From Sphingomonadales bacterium UBA6174 (GTDB lineage: Bacteria; Pseudomonadota; Alphaproteobacteria; Sphingomonadales; Sphingomonadaceae), in assembly GCA_002422945.1 (NCBI GenBank), contig DITW01000004.1:6612-12307 (forward strand): a stretch of 5,696 nucleotides of DNA. The letters are read 5' to 3'. This document shows, in pieces, positions 1 through 5,328 of the stretch (positions within the stretch are counted from its first letter, which is position 1; every line of letters starts with the position of its first letter). The translations under genes were made by a program, and so were the position numbers. The notes beneath the pieces are model-generated. The model was not told the DNA's origin, ran no database searches, and worked only from the letters and a program-made list of their open reading frames with translations.

Positions 1-21
1 GCTTCGCTCCTCGCAATGACG
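1..21. repeat. Partial dispersed palindromic repeat (GTCATTGCGAGGAGCGAAGC type), cut by window edge
   Basis: Read on the minus strand, the first 21 bases give cgTCATTGCGAGGAGCGAAGC. I recognise this as one half of a widespread intergenic repeat, found in many alphaproteobacteria and other bacteria, that usually continues into GCAATCC to complete an imperfect palindrome. Only one arm is inside the window. It lies downstream of trcR, as expected for such extragenic elements. The other arm cannot be confirmed here, and the copy number in the genome is unknown. Confidence 0.55.
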
Positions 22-68
22 ACGTAGATAAAGGGGTGGCACTAAACGGTGCGTAGCGGCGCAAGTGC

Positions 69-86
69 AAAAAAATCAACTCTTGA
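69..86 (-). terminator. Weak candidate terminator at the end of trcR
   Basis: On the minus strand the trcR stop codon lies in a small hairpin, TCAA-gag-TTGA (76-86), followed directly by seven T residues (69-75). A second hairpin, ACGTC-gga-GACGT (90-102), lies just upstream. The stems are short and the main one is AT-rich, so the T tract is the stronger part of the evidence. No better terminator is visible before the window edge. Confidence 0.35.
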
Positions 87-741
87 ACAACGTCTCCGAC
101 GTGTATTCCACTGCCGTAATCGCCTTATCGGCAGCAGCAGCCGAAGCCGCGCGGTTGGCGCGCAGTTCTTCGATCAGCGCTTCACGATCGCCTTCCAGGC
201 TTTCATCCGGCTGGGCTTCGATCCCGGCACGCTTTGCGGCCTTGCTGATCAGCGCATCGAGTTCGCGCTGCGAACACAGTCCCAAGGTCACCGGGTCTTT
301 CGGCACGATATTAACGATGTTCCAGTGTGAACGATCGCGGATCGCCGCGATGGTCGTGCGAGTCGTGCCGATCAGCTTGGAAATCATGCCATCCGACACT
401 TCCGGGTGATTGCGCAAAATCCACGCAATGCCATCCGGCTTGTCCTGACGCTTCGACACCGGGGTATAACGCGGCCCCTTGGTGCGGCGGACCGGCTCCG
501 GCCCCTTTTGCATCACCAGACGGTAATTCGGGTCTGCCTGACCCTTTTCGATTTCTTCCATCGTAATTTCATGCGCGCGTACCGGATCGCGACCCGTCAA
601 CTTGGTCGCGGCGGCGTCATCGGCGATGGCTTGAATTTCAAGGATATGCAGACCGCAGAACTCGGCAATTTGCACGAAGCTGAGCGATGTGTTGTCCACC
701 AGCCATGAGGCGGTTGCATGCGGCATCAAAGGCTGAGCCAT
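76..741 (-). CDS. trcR: DUF1013 family cell-cycle transcriptional regulator TrcR
   Basis: This 221-residue protein matches the DUF1013/TrcR family, DNA-binding-type regulators conserved across Alphaproteobacteria and linked to cell-cycle transcription in Caulobacter. The family-typical opening MAQPLMPHATASWLVDNT is followed by an HTH-like stretch, QIAEFCGLHILEIQAIAD (residues 24-41). The second conserved block includes RYTPVSKRQDKPDGI (91-105), WILRNHPEVSD (107-117), the HTH-like IGTTRTTIAAIRDRSHWN (124-141) and DPVTLGLCSQRELDALI (149-165). Residues about 175-215 are a charged, Ala-rich helical tail. The start at 741 is chosen because family homology begins there and a GGAGA Shine-Dalgarno (751-755) sits 9 nt upstream. 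The in-frame ATG at 798 would add 19 unrelated residues that overlap a hairpin. The gene is divergent from rpmB. The family call is firm; the exact regulon here is unknown. Confidence 0.9.
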   Translation of the reverse strand: MAQPLMPHATASWLVDNTSLSFVQIAEFCGLHILEIQAIADDAAATKLTGRDPVRAHEITMEEIEKGQADPNYRLVMQKGPEPVRRTKGPRYTPVSKRQDKPDGIAWILRNHPEVSDGMISKLIGTTRTTIAAIRDRSHWNIVNIVPKDPVTLGLCSQRELDALISKAAKRAGIEAQPDESLEGDREALIEELRANRAASAAAADKAITAVEYTSETLFKS

Positions 742-762
742 GTTGCGAATTCTCCAGACAAT

Positions 763-791
763 AAAAGGGCCGCCCCAATACGGGAGCGGCC
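763..791 (-). promoter_or_regulatory. Terminator-like hairpin in the trcR leader (possible attenuator)
   Basis: Read on the minus strand, GGCCGC-T-CC (783-791) pairs with GG-G-GCGGCC (768-776) to form a 9-bp GC-rich stem, including one G-U pair, with a 6-nt loop. It is followed by CTTTTATT. The structure lies 26 nt upstream of the trcR start and just before the GGAGA ribosome binding site. It could act as an intrinsic terminator or attenuator ahead of trcR, end a short upstream transcript, or protect the 5' end. Seen directly: the hairpin and T-rich tail. The role is inferred. Confidence 0.4.
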
Positions 792-805
792 ATTGCATAG
801 AGCCT

Positions 806-834
806 CATATACGGATAACGGCGTAATTCAGCAA
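806..834 (-). promoter_or_regulatory. Candidate trcR promoter with overlapping dyad
   Basis: On the minus strand, TTGCTG (829-834) and TATATG (806-811) are separated by 17 bp. They are partial matches to -35 and -10 elements (3/6 and 4/6). This would give a leader of roughly 60 nt carrying the terminator-like hairpin. A 6-bp inverted repeat, ACGGCG...CGCCGT (818-823 and 836-841), brackets the -35 box and could be an operator. The promoter is a pattern guess only. Confidence 0.25.
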
Positions 835-845
835 GCGCCGTCTTT

Positions 846-870
846 ATATAGATGTCGGATATAGATGTCG
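846..870. repeat. 12-bp direct repeat in the trcR/rpmB intergenic region
   Basis: ATATAGATGTCG occurs exactly at 846-857 and again at 859-870, a 13-bp period. The core appears inverted as ATCTATAT at 917-924. The repeats lie between two divergent genes and look like possible regulator sites. No known binding motif was recognised. Confidence 0.5.
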
Positions 871-871
871 T

Positions 872-887
872 GCAGGCCAACGCCTGC
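872..887. repeat. Perfect 6-bp hairpin GCAGGC-caac-GCCTGC
   Basis: A perfect inverted repeat with a 4-nt loop sits midway between trcR and rpmB, right after the direct repeats. It has no T tract on either side, so it is not an obvious terminator. It could be an operator or part of an RNA leader. Confidence 0.4.
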
Positions 888-989
888 CCACAGCATCCAA
901 CATCAACGGTTGACGAATCTATATCGATCGGATAACCGACCGGCACTTCATTCGGCTATACGCCGCAAAATTCGACGGGATTAAACATC

Positions 990-1283
990 ATGGCGCGCAT
1001 TTGCGAACTGACCGGCAAGGGTCGGCTGGTTGGGAACAACGTTTCCCATGCGAACAACAAGACCAAGCGGACCTTTCTGCCGAACCTGCAGAATGTGACC
1101 CTGCTGTCCGATTCACTCGCTCGTGGCGTCAAGCTGCGCGTGTCGACCAACGGCCTGCGTTCGGTTGAACATGTCGGCGGCCTCGACAATTGGCTGCTGA
1201 AGACCAACGATGAAAAGCTGAGCCTGCGTGCGCGTCGCCTCAAGCGCGAAATCGCGAAGAAAGGCGAAGTCACCGCTGCCTAA
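990..1283 (+). CDS. rpmB: 50S ribosomal protein L28
   Basis: This 97-residue protein is ribosomal protein L28 (bL28), a component of the large ribosomal subunit. The N-terminus MARICELTGKG, then GNNVSHANNKTKRTFLPNLQ (residues 16-35), is the family signature, followed by RVSTNGLRSVEHVGGLD (50-66) and a basic C-terminal helix, LSLRARRLKREIAKKG. Only one cysteine is present, so this is the non-zinc (C-minus) form. Length is normal for Alphaproteobacteria. The ATG is preceded by GGGA (977-980) at 9 nt spacing, a modest ribosome binding site. The gene appears monocistronic: divergent from trcR, and followed by its own strong terminator. Confidence 0.97.
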   Translation: MARICELTGKGRLVGNNVSHANNKTKRTFLPNLQNVTLLSDSLARGVKLRVSTNGLRSVEHVGGLDNWLLKTNDEKLSLRARRLKREIAKKGEVTAA

Positions 1284-1308
1284 TTTGGCCGGTTTCTTGC
1301 TGCATTTC

Positions 1309-1339
1309 AAAACGCCGGGCGGCAACGTCCGGCGTTTTT
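1309..1339 (+). terminator. Strong bidirectional intrinsic terminator after rpmB
   Basis: AAAACGCCGG (1309-1318) pairs perfectly with CCGGCGTTTT (1329-1338). Inside, G-U, C-G and G-C pairs close a GCAA tetraloop (1322-1325), giving a stem of about 13 bp. A TTTTT run (1335-1339) follows on the plus strand. On the minus strand the same stem is followed by TTTTG, so it can also terminate the convergent phytase-like gene, which ends at 1360. Confidence 0.9.
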
Positions 1340-1359
1340 CGTTGTGAAAGGTCGACAGC

Positions 1360-2355
1360 TTAACGTCCTTTTGCCCGCACCTGCCCTTTCAGTTTCAGCG
1401 CAAATTTCATCAGCAGCGTGCGCTGCAACGGGCTGAAATTATCATCGGACACCAGCCAGACCAACGTCTCCCCGCGTTCCTGCGTCACCTCAACCCCCTC
1501 CATATTATCGACCGCCAATGGCGGGGCCAGATGGGCAATGGGCTGCGCGGTCCAGATCTTGCCGCGCCTGATGGTCTTGGGATCGGCCAGCGACACTATG
1601 GCCGATACACCATCCAACATCGTGAAGCGCCGATGCAGCAGCAATAATCGCCCATCCGGCAATTGCGCCGCATCAGTCACAAGATATCCCGTCGGGGGAC
1701 GGTAGTTAAACTCAAATGCGGTTGCGCCGGGCGCGGTCGGATCACCCGAAAACAACACCGACGCCGACAAATGCTTCACATCCCCGCCATCTTCCGACAA
1801 GATCAGGAACCGGCCATCATCAAGGCGGACCATCACCTCCGCCCCGGCATTGGGGGGCCAGTCCTTCATCAATTTCGGGGTCGCTTCCGCCGTGATCTTT
1901 CCGGTCGCCAGATCATAACGGCGGATCATATTGCTATGTTCAAAGCCGATCCAATATCGCCCGCCCGCTTCATCCACCACCAGCGACTCTGCATCACGCT
2001 CACGCTTTTCATCAGCCCGATCCGCGCCAATGGCGATCTGATCCAGTCGTGCCTGATAAATAGCGCCGCCGGGACCGATCGCAAAGCGCAGCAACATGCC
2101 CGCATCGCCCACCGCCATAAAACCATGCTGCGTCCGGCGCAGGCTCGACACACCGCCAAAAGCCGGATCATTCGACCGCAGCTCCCATGCCCCTCGAAAT
2201 TGCAACGCACCCACCTGTTGATGGGAGGGGTTAGTGAGATCAAGCGGTGTCACCACCGATTCGATTCGAATCTGGCCATAATGAACCGGCACCGACCACG
2301 GGGCCGATGCAGTCAGGCCGAGCATTAACATGAACGCAGGCAATAATCGCAACAT
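1360..2355 (-). CDS. Secreted phytase-like esterase (esterase-like activity of phytase family)
   Basis: This 331-residue protein belongs to the phytase-like/esterase-like family (PF13449 type), predicted beta-propeller proteins exported from the cytoplasm. An N-terminal signal peptide (residues 1-18, LTASA before PW) fits Sec export. Family landmarks in order are FGGVSSL (66-72), a GFMAVGDAG strand (78-86), RDAESLVVDE (120-129), GAEVMVRLDDGRFLILSED (171-189), a TDAAQLPDGRLLLLHRRF segment (227-244), DNMEGVEV (283-290) and the diagnostic SDDNFSPLQRTLLMKF (303-318). The start is supported by AGGA (2363-2366) 7 nt upstream. The protein is full length and intact. The substrate is unknown: many members are annotated by similarity only, and phytase activity should not be assumed. 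It converges with rpmB and shares its terminator. Confidence 0.88.
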   Translation of the reverse strand: MLRLLPAFMLMLGLTASAPWSVPVHYGQIRIESVVTPLDLTNPSHQQVGALQFRGAWELRSNDPAFGGVSSLRRTQHGFMAVGDAGMLLRFAIGPGGAIYQARLDQIAIGADRADEKRERDAESLVVDEAGGRYWIGFEHSNMIRRYDLATGKITAEATPKLMKDWPPNAGAEVMVRLDDGRFLILSEDGGDVKHLSASVLFSGDPTAPGATAFEFNYRPPTGYLVTDAAQLPDGRLLLLHRRFTMLDGVSAIVSLADPKTIRRGKIWTAQPIAHLAPPLAVDNMEGVEVTQERGETLVWLVSDDNFSPLQRTLLMKFALKLKGQVRAKGR

Positions 2356-2561
2356 GGGCAGATCCTAACCGATACCCCCTGGTGTGAACAAGGCGCATGA
2401 CTGAAAAACAAGGGAAATCGGCTTCACCCCCAAAATCCAGATGAACAACGGATAACAGCGATGTTCAGCAACAGATCAACAGGATCATTGCATAAGAGGT
2501 CATCGGATGAAGAGACGGATGTTCCGCCTCCCGCCCAACAGACAGAACAGGAGCCGGGACC

Positions 2562-2993
2562 ATGCTCAAGCAATTACTCAATACTGCCGTGATCGGGGCC
2601 ATCGCCCTTGCGGCCACCGCCACCGCACCGGCGCTTGCCCATGGCGATCGCGGCTATGACAATTACCGCCCCTATCAGGTCGGCAATTATTATGAGGGCG
2701 GACGCTATTATGGCGACAGCTATTATGGTGGCCGAGATGATCGCCGTTATCGCGAATATCGCGGTGAATATCGTGGCGACCGACGTCATTACCAGCGCAG
2801 CCGGGGCCGCAGCTATGGCTATAATGGCTGTGATCGCGGCGATGGCGGCACCATCATCGGCGCAGTCGCAGGCGGTCTTGCCGGTCATGAACTCGCTGGT
2901 CGTGGCGGTGATCGCACCTTGGGCGTCATCCTTGGCGCAGGCATTGGCGCTGTCGCCGGACGCGCCATCGACCGCTCGGACAACCGTTGCTGA
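2562..2993 (+). CDS. Secreted glycine-zipper 2TM domain protein
   Basis: This 143-residue protein has a clear signal peptide (residues 1-26, cleavage after APALA). A long Tyr/Arg/Gly-rich low-complexity segment follows (about 28-88, with repeated YYGG, YRG and GDRR units). The C-terminal glycine-zipper domain (about 94-137) has two Gly-rich hydrophobic helices, GTIIGAVAGGLAG and LGVILGAGIGAVAG, separated by a charged RGGDRT turn, matching the Rickettsia 17-kDa antigen/glycine-zipper 2TM family. Cys90 and Cys143 flank the zipper and could form a disulfide. There is no lipobox cysteine at the cleavage site, so it is not an evident lipoprotein. The start has an AGGAG site (2549-2553) at 8 nt. 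It probably acts in the periplasm or outer membrane; the precise role is unknown. The opposite strand is also open here because of biased codons, but is not a gene. Confidence 0.85.
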   Translation: MLKQLLNTAVIGAIALAATATAPALAHGDRGYDNYRPYQVGNYYEGGRYYGDSYYGGRDDRRYREYRGEYRGDRRHYQRSRGRSYGYNGCDRGDGGTIIGAVAGGLAGHELAGRGGDRTLGVILGAGIGAVAGRAIDRSDNRC

Positions 2994-3002
2994 TCAAAGA
3001 GC

Positions 3003-3025
3003 GCCGGTTGCCCAACGCCGGCTTC
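3003..3025 (+). terminator. Weak candidate terminator after the glycine-zipper gene
   Basis: GCCGG (3003-3007) pairs with CCGGC (3018-3022), 10 nt after the stop codon, with one possible extra U-G pair. It is followed only by TTCTC, so the T tract is poor. It could be an inefficient terminator or a Rho-dependent 3' end with a protective hairpin. Confidence 0.35.
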
Positions 3026-3101
3026 TCACGAAATTGACGTAGCGTAGCATTCCTCCAACCTCGTTTTCGTTGCTTTGCGTATCCCTTTCACCTCCCCAAA
3101 T

Positions 3102-3130
3102 GCTTGGCCAAAGGCTTGGCCAAGGGCTGG
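3102..3130 (+). repeat. 12-bp tandem repeat containing TTGGCCAA palindromes in the uvrC leader
   Basis: The units GCTTGGCCAAAG (3102-3113) and GCTTGGCCAAGG (3114-3125) are adjacent, followed by a partial GCTGG. Each unit contains the perfect 8-bp palindrome TTGGCCAA, so the two palindromes are centred 12 bp apart, close to one helical turn. The array ends 35 bp before the uvrC start. It could be a paired operator or a local slippage duplication. No known regulator motif was recognised. Confidence 0.55.
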
Positions 3131-3165
3131 TGCGGAATGACAGGTTGCGGCATGGAGAATATTCT

Positions 3166-5103
3166 ATGTCATCCGATCAGCATCCCGACCGCTTTCAAGA
3201 AGAAAAGTCCGCCGGCCTTGTGCGTGGCAGCGACCAGCCGGATATCGAGGCCGGGCTGGCGGTGATCCGCGACATGGTCCGGACATTGACGCTGGCCCCC
3301 GGCGTCTATCGGATGCTCGATGCCAAGGGCGAAGTCCTGTATGTCGGCAAGGCCAAGGCGCTGAAAAACCGCGTCACCAATTACACCCAATTAAATGGCC
3401 TGACGAAACGCATCCAGCGAATGATCGCGCAGACCCGGTCGATGGTGATCGTCACCACCGAAAATGAACGCGCGGCGCTATTGCTCGAAGCCCAGCTCAT
3501 CAAACATTATCGCCCGCCGTTCAACGTGCTGCTGCGCGACGATAAGGGCTTTCCTCATATTCTGGTGCGGGAAGATCATGATTTCCCGCAAATCCTCAAA
3601 CATCGCGGCGCGCGCCGGACCAAGGGCCGCTATTTCGGCCCCTTCGCCAGCACCGCCGCCGTCACCCAGACGCTCAACGCGCTGCAAAAAATCTTCCAGC
3701 TCCGCTCCTGCAGCGACGGATTCTTCGCCAATCGCTCCCGCCCATGCATGCTCTATCAGATCAAGCGCTGCTCTGCCCCGTGTGTCGAACGGATCAGCAA
3801 GGTCGATTATGCCGCCAGCGTCGATGATGCCATCGCCTTTCTCTCCGGCAAATCCGCCAGCGTCCAGCAAAAGCTCGCCCGCCAGATGGAACGCGCTTCG
3901 CAAGAGATGGAATATGAAATGGCCGCGCTCTATCGCGACCGTCTACGCGCGCTCAACCATGTGCAGGCGGGGCAGAGCATCGGCTTTCAGGGCATGGAAG
4001 ATGCCGACATCTTCGCCCTTGCCAGTAAGGGTGGCAAGGTCACGATTCAGGCCTTTTTCATCCGCGACGGTCTGCATCGCGGCCATAAAAGCTATTTCCC
4101 CGCCCATGTATCGGACGTGGCGGAAGATGAGATCCTCGCAGGTTTCCTGATGCAATTCTATCAACAGGCCGAACCGCCGCGCCTGATCCTGCTGGATCGC
4201 GTGCTGGAGGATGCCGTGCTGATCGCCGACGCCCTGACAGAACGCGCAGGCCGCAAGGTCACGCTCCGCAAGCCTCAGCGTGGAGATCAGGTCCAATTGG
4301 TGGCGCAGGCCAGCCGCAATGCGGTTGATGCACTTGATCGCCACATGGCCGAATCCGCGACACAGGCTCGTATTTTCGAGGAGTTGGCCGATCTGTTCGC
4401 GCTCGACGGCCCACCCGACCGGATCGAAGTCTATGACAACAGCCATATCCAAGGCACCAACGCCATCGGCGCGATGATCGTGGCGGGACCGGAGGGCTTT
4501 CGCAAAAACGCCTATCGCAAGTTCAACATCAAACGCGCCGACACCGCCCCCGGCGATGATTTCGCGATGATGCGCGAAGTGCTCGAACGCCGTTTCCGCC
4601 GCCTCAATGACGAAGACCCGGACCGTGAGGCCAAGCAAGGCTCGGCAGGCCAATGGCCGGACCTGCTGCTGATCGACGGCGGCAAAGGACAAGTGAGCGC
4701 AGTCAAATCGGTGATGGACGAACTCGGCATCGAGGATGTCGCGCTGATCGGCGTATCCAAGGGACCCGACCGCAATGCCGGGCGCGAAATTTTCCACTTC
4801 CCCGATGGCCGCGAATTAACGCTACCGGTCAACAACCCGGTGCTGTTCCACCTCCAGCGCCTGCGCGACGAGGCCCATCGCTTCGCTATCGGCACCCACC
4901 GCGCCAAGCGCACCAAGGCCCAGATCACCAACCCGCTGGATGAAGTCCCCGGCATCGGCCCGGCGCGCAAAAAGGCGCTGATGCTCCACTTCGGCTCGGC
5001 CCGTTCGGTGCGCGAAGCGACGTTGGAAGAACTCCAACGCGTCCCCGGCGTCTCCGCCACCGTCGCGAGGATCGTGTATGATTTTTACCATCCGGTGGGG
5101 TGA
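3166..5103 (+). CDS. uvrC: Excinuclease ABC subunit UvrC
   Basis: UvrC makes the dual incisions around bulky DNA lesions in nucleotide excision repair, recruited by UvrB. The 645-residue product is complete. The GIY-YIG nuclease domain (about 44-122) has GVY (46-48), YVGKAKALKNR (59-69) and the catalytic Glu in LLLEAQLIK (E108). A Cys cluster, C182, C194, C202 and C206, has the 12/8/4 spacing of the iron-sulfur ligands reported for E. coli UvrC. The UVR motif (about 233-268) binds UvrB. The C-terminal RNase H-like nuclease keeps D424 (VYDNSHIQG), D464/D465, D504 (LLIDGGKGQ) and H571 (RDEAHRF). A helix-hairpin-helix pair ends the protein (about 591-641, VPGIG and VPGVS). The start at 3166 has GGAGA (3154-3158) at 7 nt; the in-frame TTG at 3070 would add 32 unconserved residues. 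No GTTC-N7-GTTC SOS box is evident upstream. In many Alphaproteobacteria pgsA follows uvrC; here it does not. Confidence 0.98.
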   Translation: MSSDQHPDRFQEEKSAGLVRGSDQPDIEAGLAVIRDMVRTLTLAPGVYRMLDAKGEVLYVGKAKALKNRVTNYTQLNGLTKRIQRMIAQTRSMVIVTTENERAALLLEAQLIKHYRPPFNVLLRDDKGFPHILVREDHDFPQILKHRGARRTKGRYFGPFASTAAVTQTLNALQKIFQLRSCSDGFFANRSRPCMLYQIKRCSAPCVERISKVDYAASVDDAIAFLSGKSASVQQKLARQMERASQEMEYEMAALYRDRLRALNHVQAGQSIGFQGMEDADIFALASKGGKVTIQAFFIRDGLHRGHKSYFPAHVSDVAEDEILAGFLMQFYQQAEPPRLILLDRVLEDAVLIADALTERAGRKVTLRKPQRGDQVQLVAQASRNAVDALDRHMAESATQARIFEELADLFALDGPPDRIEVYDNSHIQGTNAIGAMIVAGPEGFRKNAYRKFNIKRADTAPGDDFAMMREVLERRFRRLNDEDPDREAKQGSAGQWPDLLLIDGGKGQVSAVKSVMDELGIEDVALIGVSKGPDRNAGREIFHFPDGRELTLPVNNPVLFHLQRLRDEAHRFAIGTHRAKRTKAQITNPLDEVPGIGPARKKALMLHFGSARSVREATLEELQRVPGVSATVARIVYDFYHPVG

Positions 5104-5133
5104 TGGGGGCGGGGCGAATAAAAACCATTTAAG

Positions 5134-5148
5134 TCAATATGATATTGA
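5134..5148. promoter_or_regulatory. 15-bp dyad TCAATATGATATTGA after uvrC
   Basis: TCAATAT-G-ATATTGA is a perfect inverted repeat with a single central base. It lies 30 bp after the uvrC stop in an AT-rich spacer. It abuts a second, overlapping dyad, TTGAT-N5-ATCAA (5145-5159). The form fits a dimeric regulator operator. Which regulator would bind is unknown. Confidence 0.4.
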
Positions 5149-5172
5149 TTTTTTATCAAAATAGCTTATGAA
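5145..5172 (+). promoter_or_regulatory. Candidate promoter between uvrC and the 5230 terminator
   Basis: TTGATT (5145-5150) and TATGAA (5167-5172) are 16 bp apart, each matching 4 of 6 consensus positions. They lie in the most AT-rich part of the window and overlap the two dyads. Transcription would start near 5179 and run into the strong terminator at 5230, giving a short RNA. Confidence 0.3.
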
Positions 5173-5178
5173 GCCAAC

Positions 5179-5263
5179 GAACGGCTTTGAGAAAAGCGGA
5201 GCAATCCCCCCTCATCGTCATACGATAAAAGAAAGCCCGCTTTCCGGCGGGCTTTCTGCTTTC
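5179..5263 (+). ncRNA. Candidate small RNA ending at a strong terminator
   Basis: The roughly 85-nt segment between the candidate promoter and the terminator has no reading frame with a ribosome binding site. It holds a C-rich tract, CCCCCCTC (5206-5213), of the kind that pairs with G-rich ribosome binding sites in some alphaproteobacterial sRNAs, and it ends in an 11-bp GC-rich terminator stem. It may equally be the 3' untranslated region of uvrC. I recognise no known RNA family. Confidence 0.22.
5230..5263 (+). terminator. Strong bidirectional intrinsic terminator
   Basis: AGAAAGCCCGC (5230-5240) pairs perfectly with GCGGGCTTTCT (5247-5257) around a TTTCCG loop, followed by GCTTTC. On the minus strand the same stem is followed by TTTATCG, so it can work both ways. 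It ends uvrC or a short RNA on the plus strand and insulates the antitoxin-like gene. Confidence 0.85.
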
Positions 5264-5267
5264 TGGG

Positions 5268-5307
5268 TACAATGATGCGATCAGGATCATCTCAATCCGC
5301 AGATCGC
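5268..5307 (+). promoter_or_regulatory. Candidate -10 box and leader dyad of the antitoxin-like gene
   Basis: TACAAT (5268-5273) matches 5 of 6 consensus -10 positions, but no convincing -35 is seen because that region is the terminator. Just downstream, GCGATC (5277-5282) and GATCGC (5302-5307) form an inverted repeat that encloses GGAT...ATCC (5284-5287 and 5295-5298). RHH antitoxins commonly bind dyads in their own control region, so this could be an autoregulatory operator. That is inferred. Confidence 0.3.
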
Positions 5308-5328
5308 GGCCCAAGGAGGAACCGGCAT

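Noticed and set aside
742..798. Extended trcR start at ATG 798
   Set aside because: The 19 extra residues are translated from the leader hairpin, and family homology starts at 741.
638..946. 102-codon minus-strand frame across the trcR/rpmB intergenic region
   Set aside because: It crosses the dyads and direct repeats and overlaps the trcR start, with no ribosome binding site or homology seen.
1663..2328. 221-codon plus-strand open frame opposite the phytase-like gene
   Set aside because: It has no family resemblance, and the opposite strand encodes clear family motifs and a signal peptide.
2356..2561. EcfG-type stress promoter (GGAAC-N16/17-GTT) for the glycine-zipper gene
   Set aside because: GGAAC-like bases occur only on the other strand (near 2522) without a partner element. 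No convincing promoter was found in this gap, only a CGGATG direct repeat at 2504 and 2516.
2574..3042. Ala/Ile-rich frames overlapping the glycine-zipper gene on both strands
   Set aside because: They are low-complexity by-products of repeated TAT/GGC codons and lack ribosome binding sites; the 2562 frame has a signal peptide and a known domain.
3070..3165. Extended uvrC start at TTG 3070
   Set aside because: The added 32 residues include the translated tandem repeat and show no UvrC similarity; ATG 3166 has a good ribosome binding site.
3943..4797. 284-codon minus-strand open frame inside uvrC
   Set aside because: It is antisense to highly conserved UvrC codons, with no recognisable domain; a GC-codon shadow.
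5145..5159. FNR-type site TTGAT-N4-ATCAA
   Set aside because: The spacer is five bases, not four, so the half-sites are out of register for FNR. It is kept only as a generic dyad.
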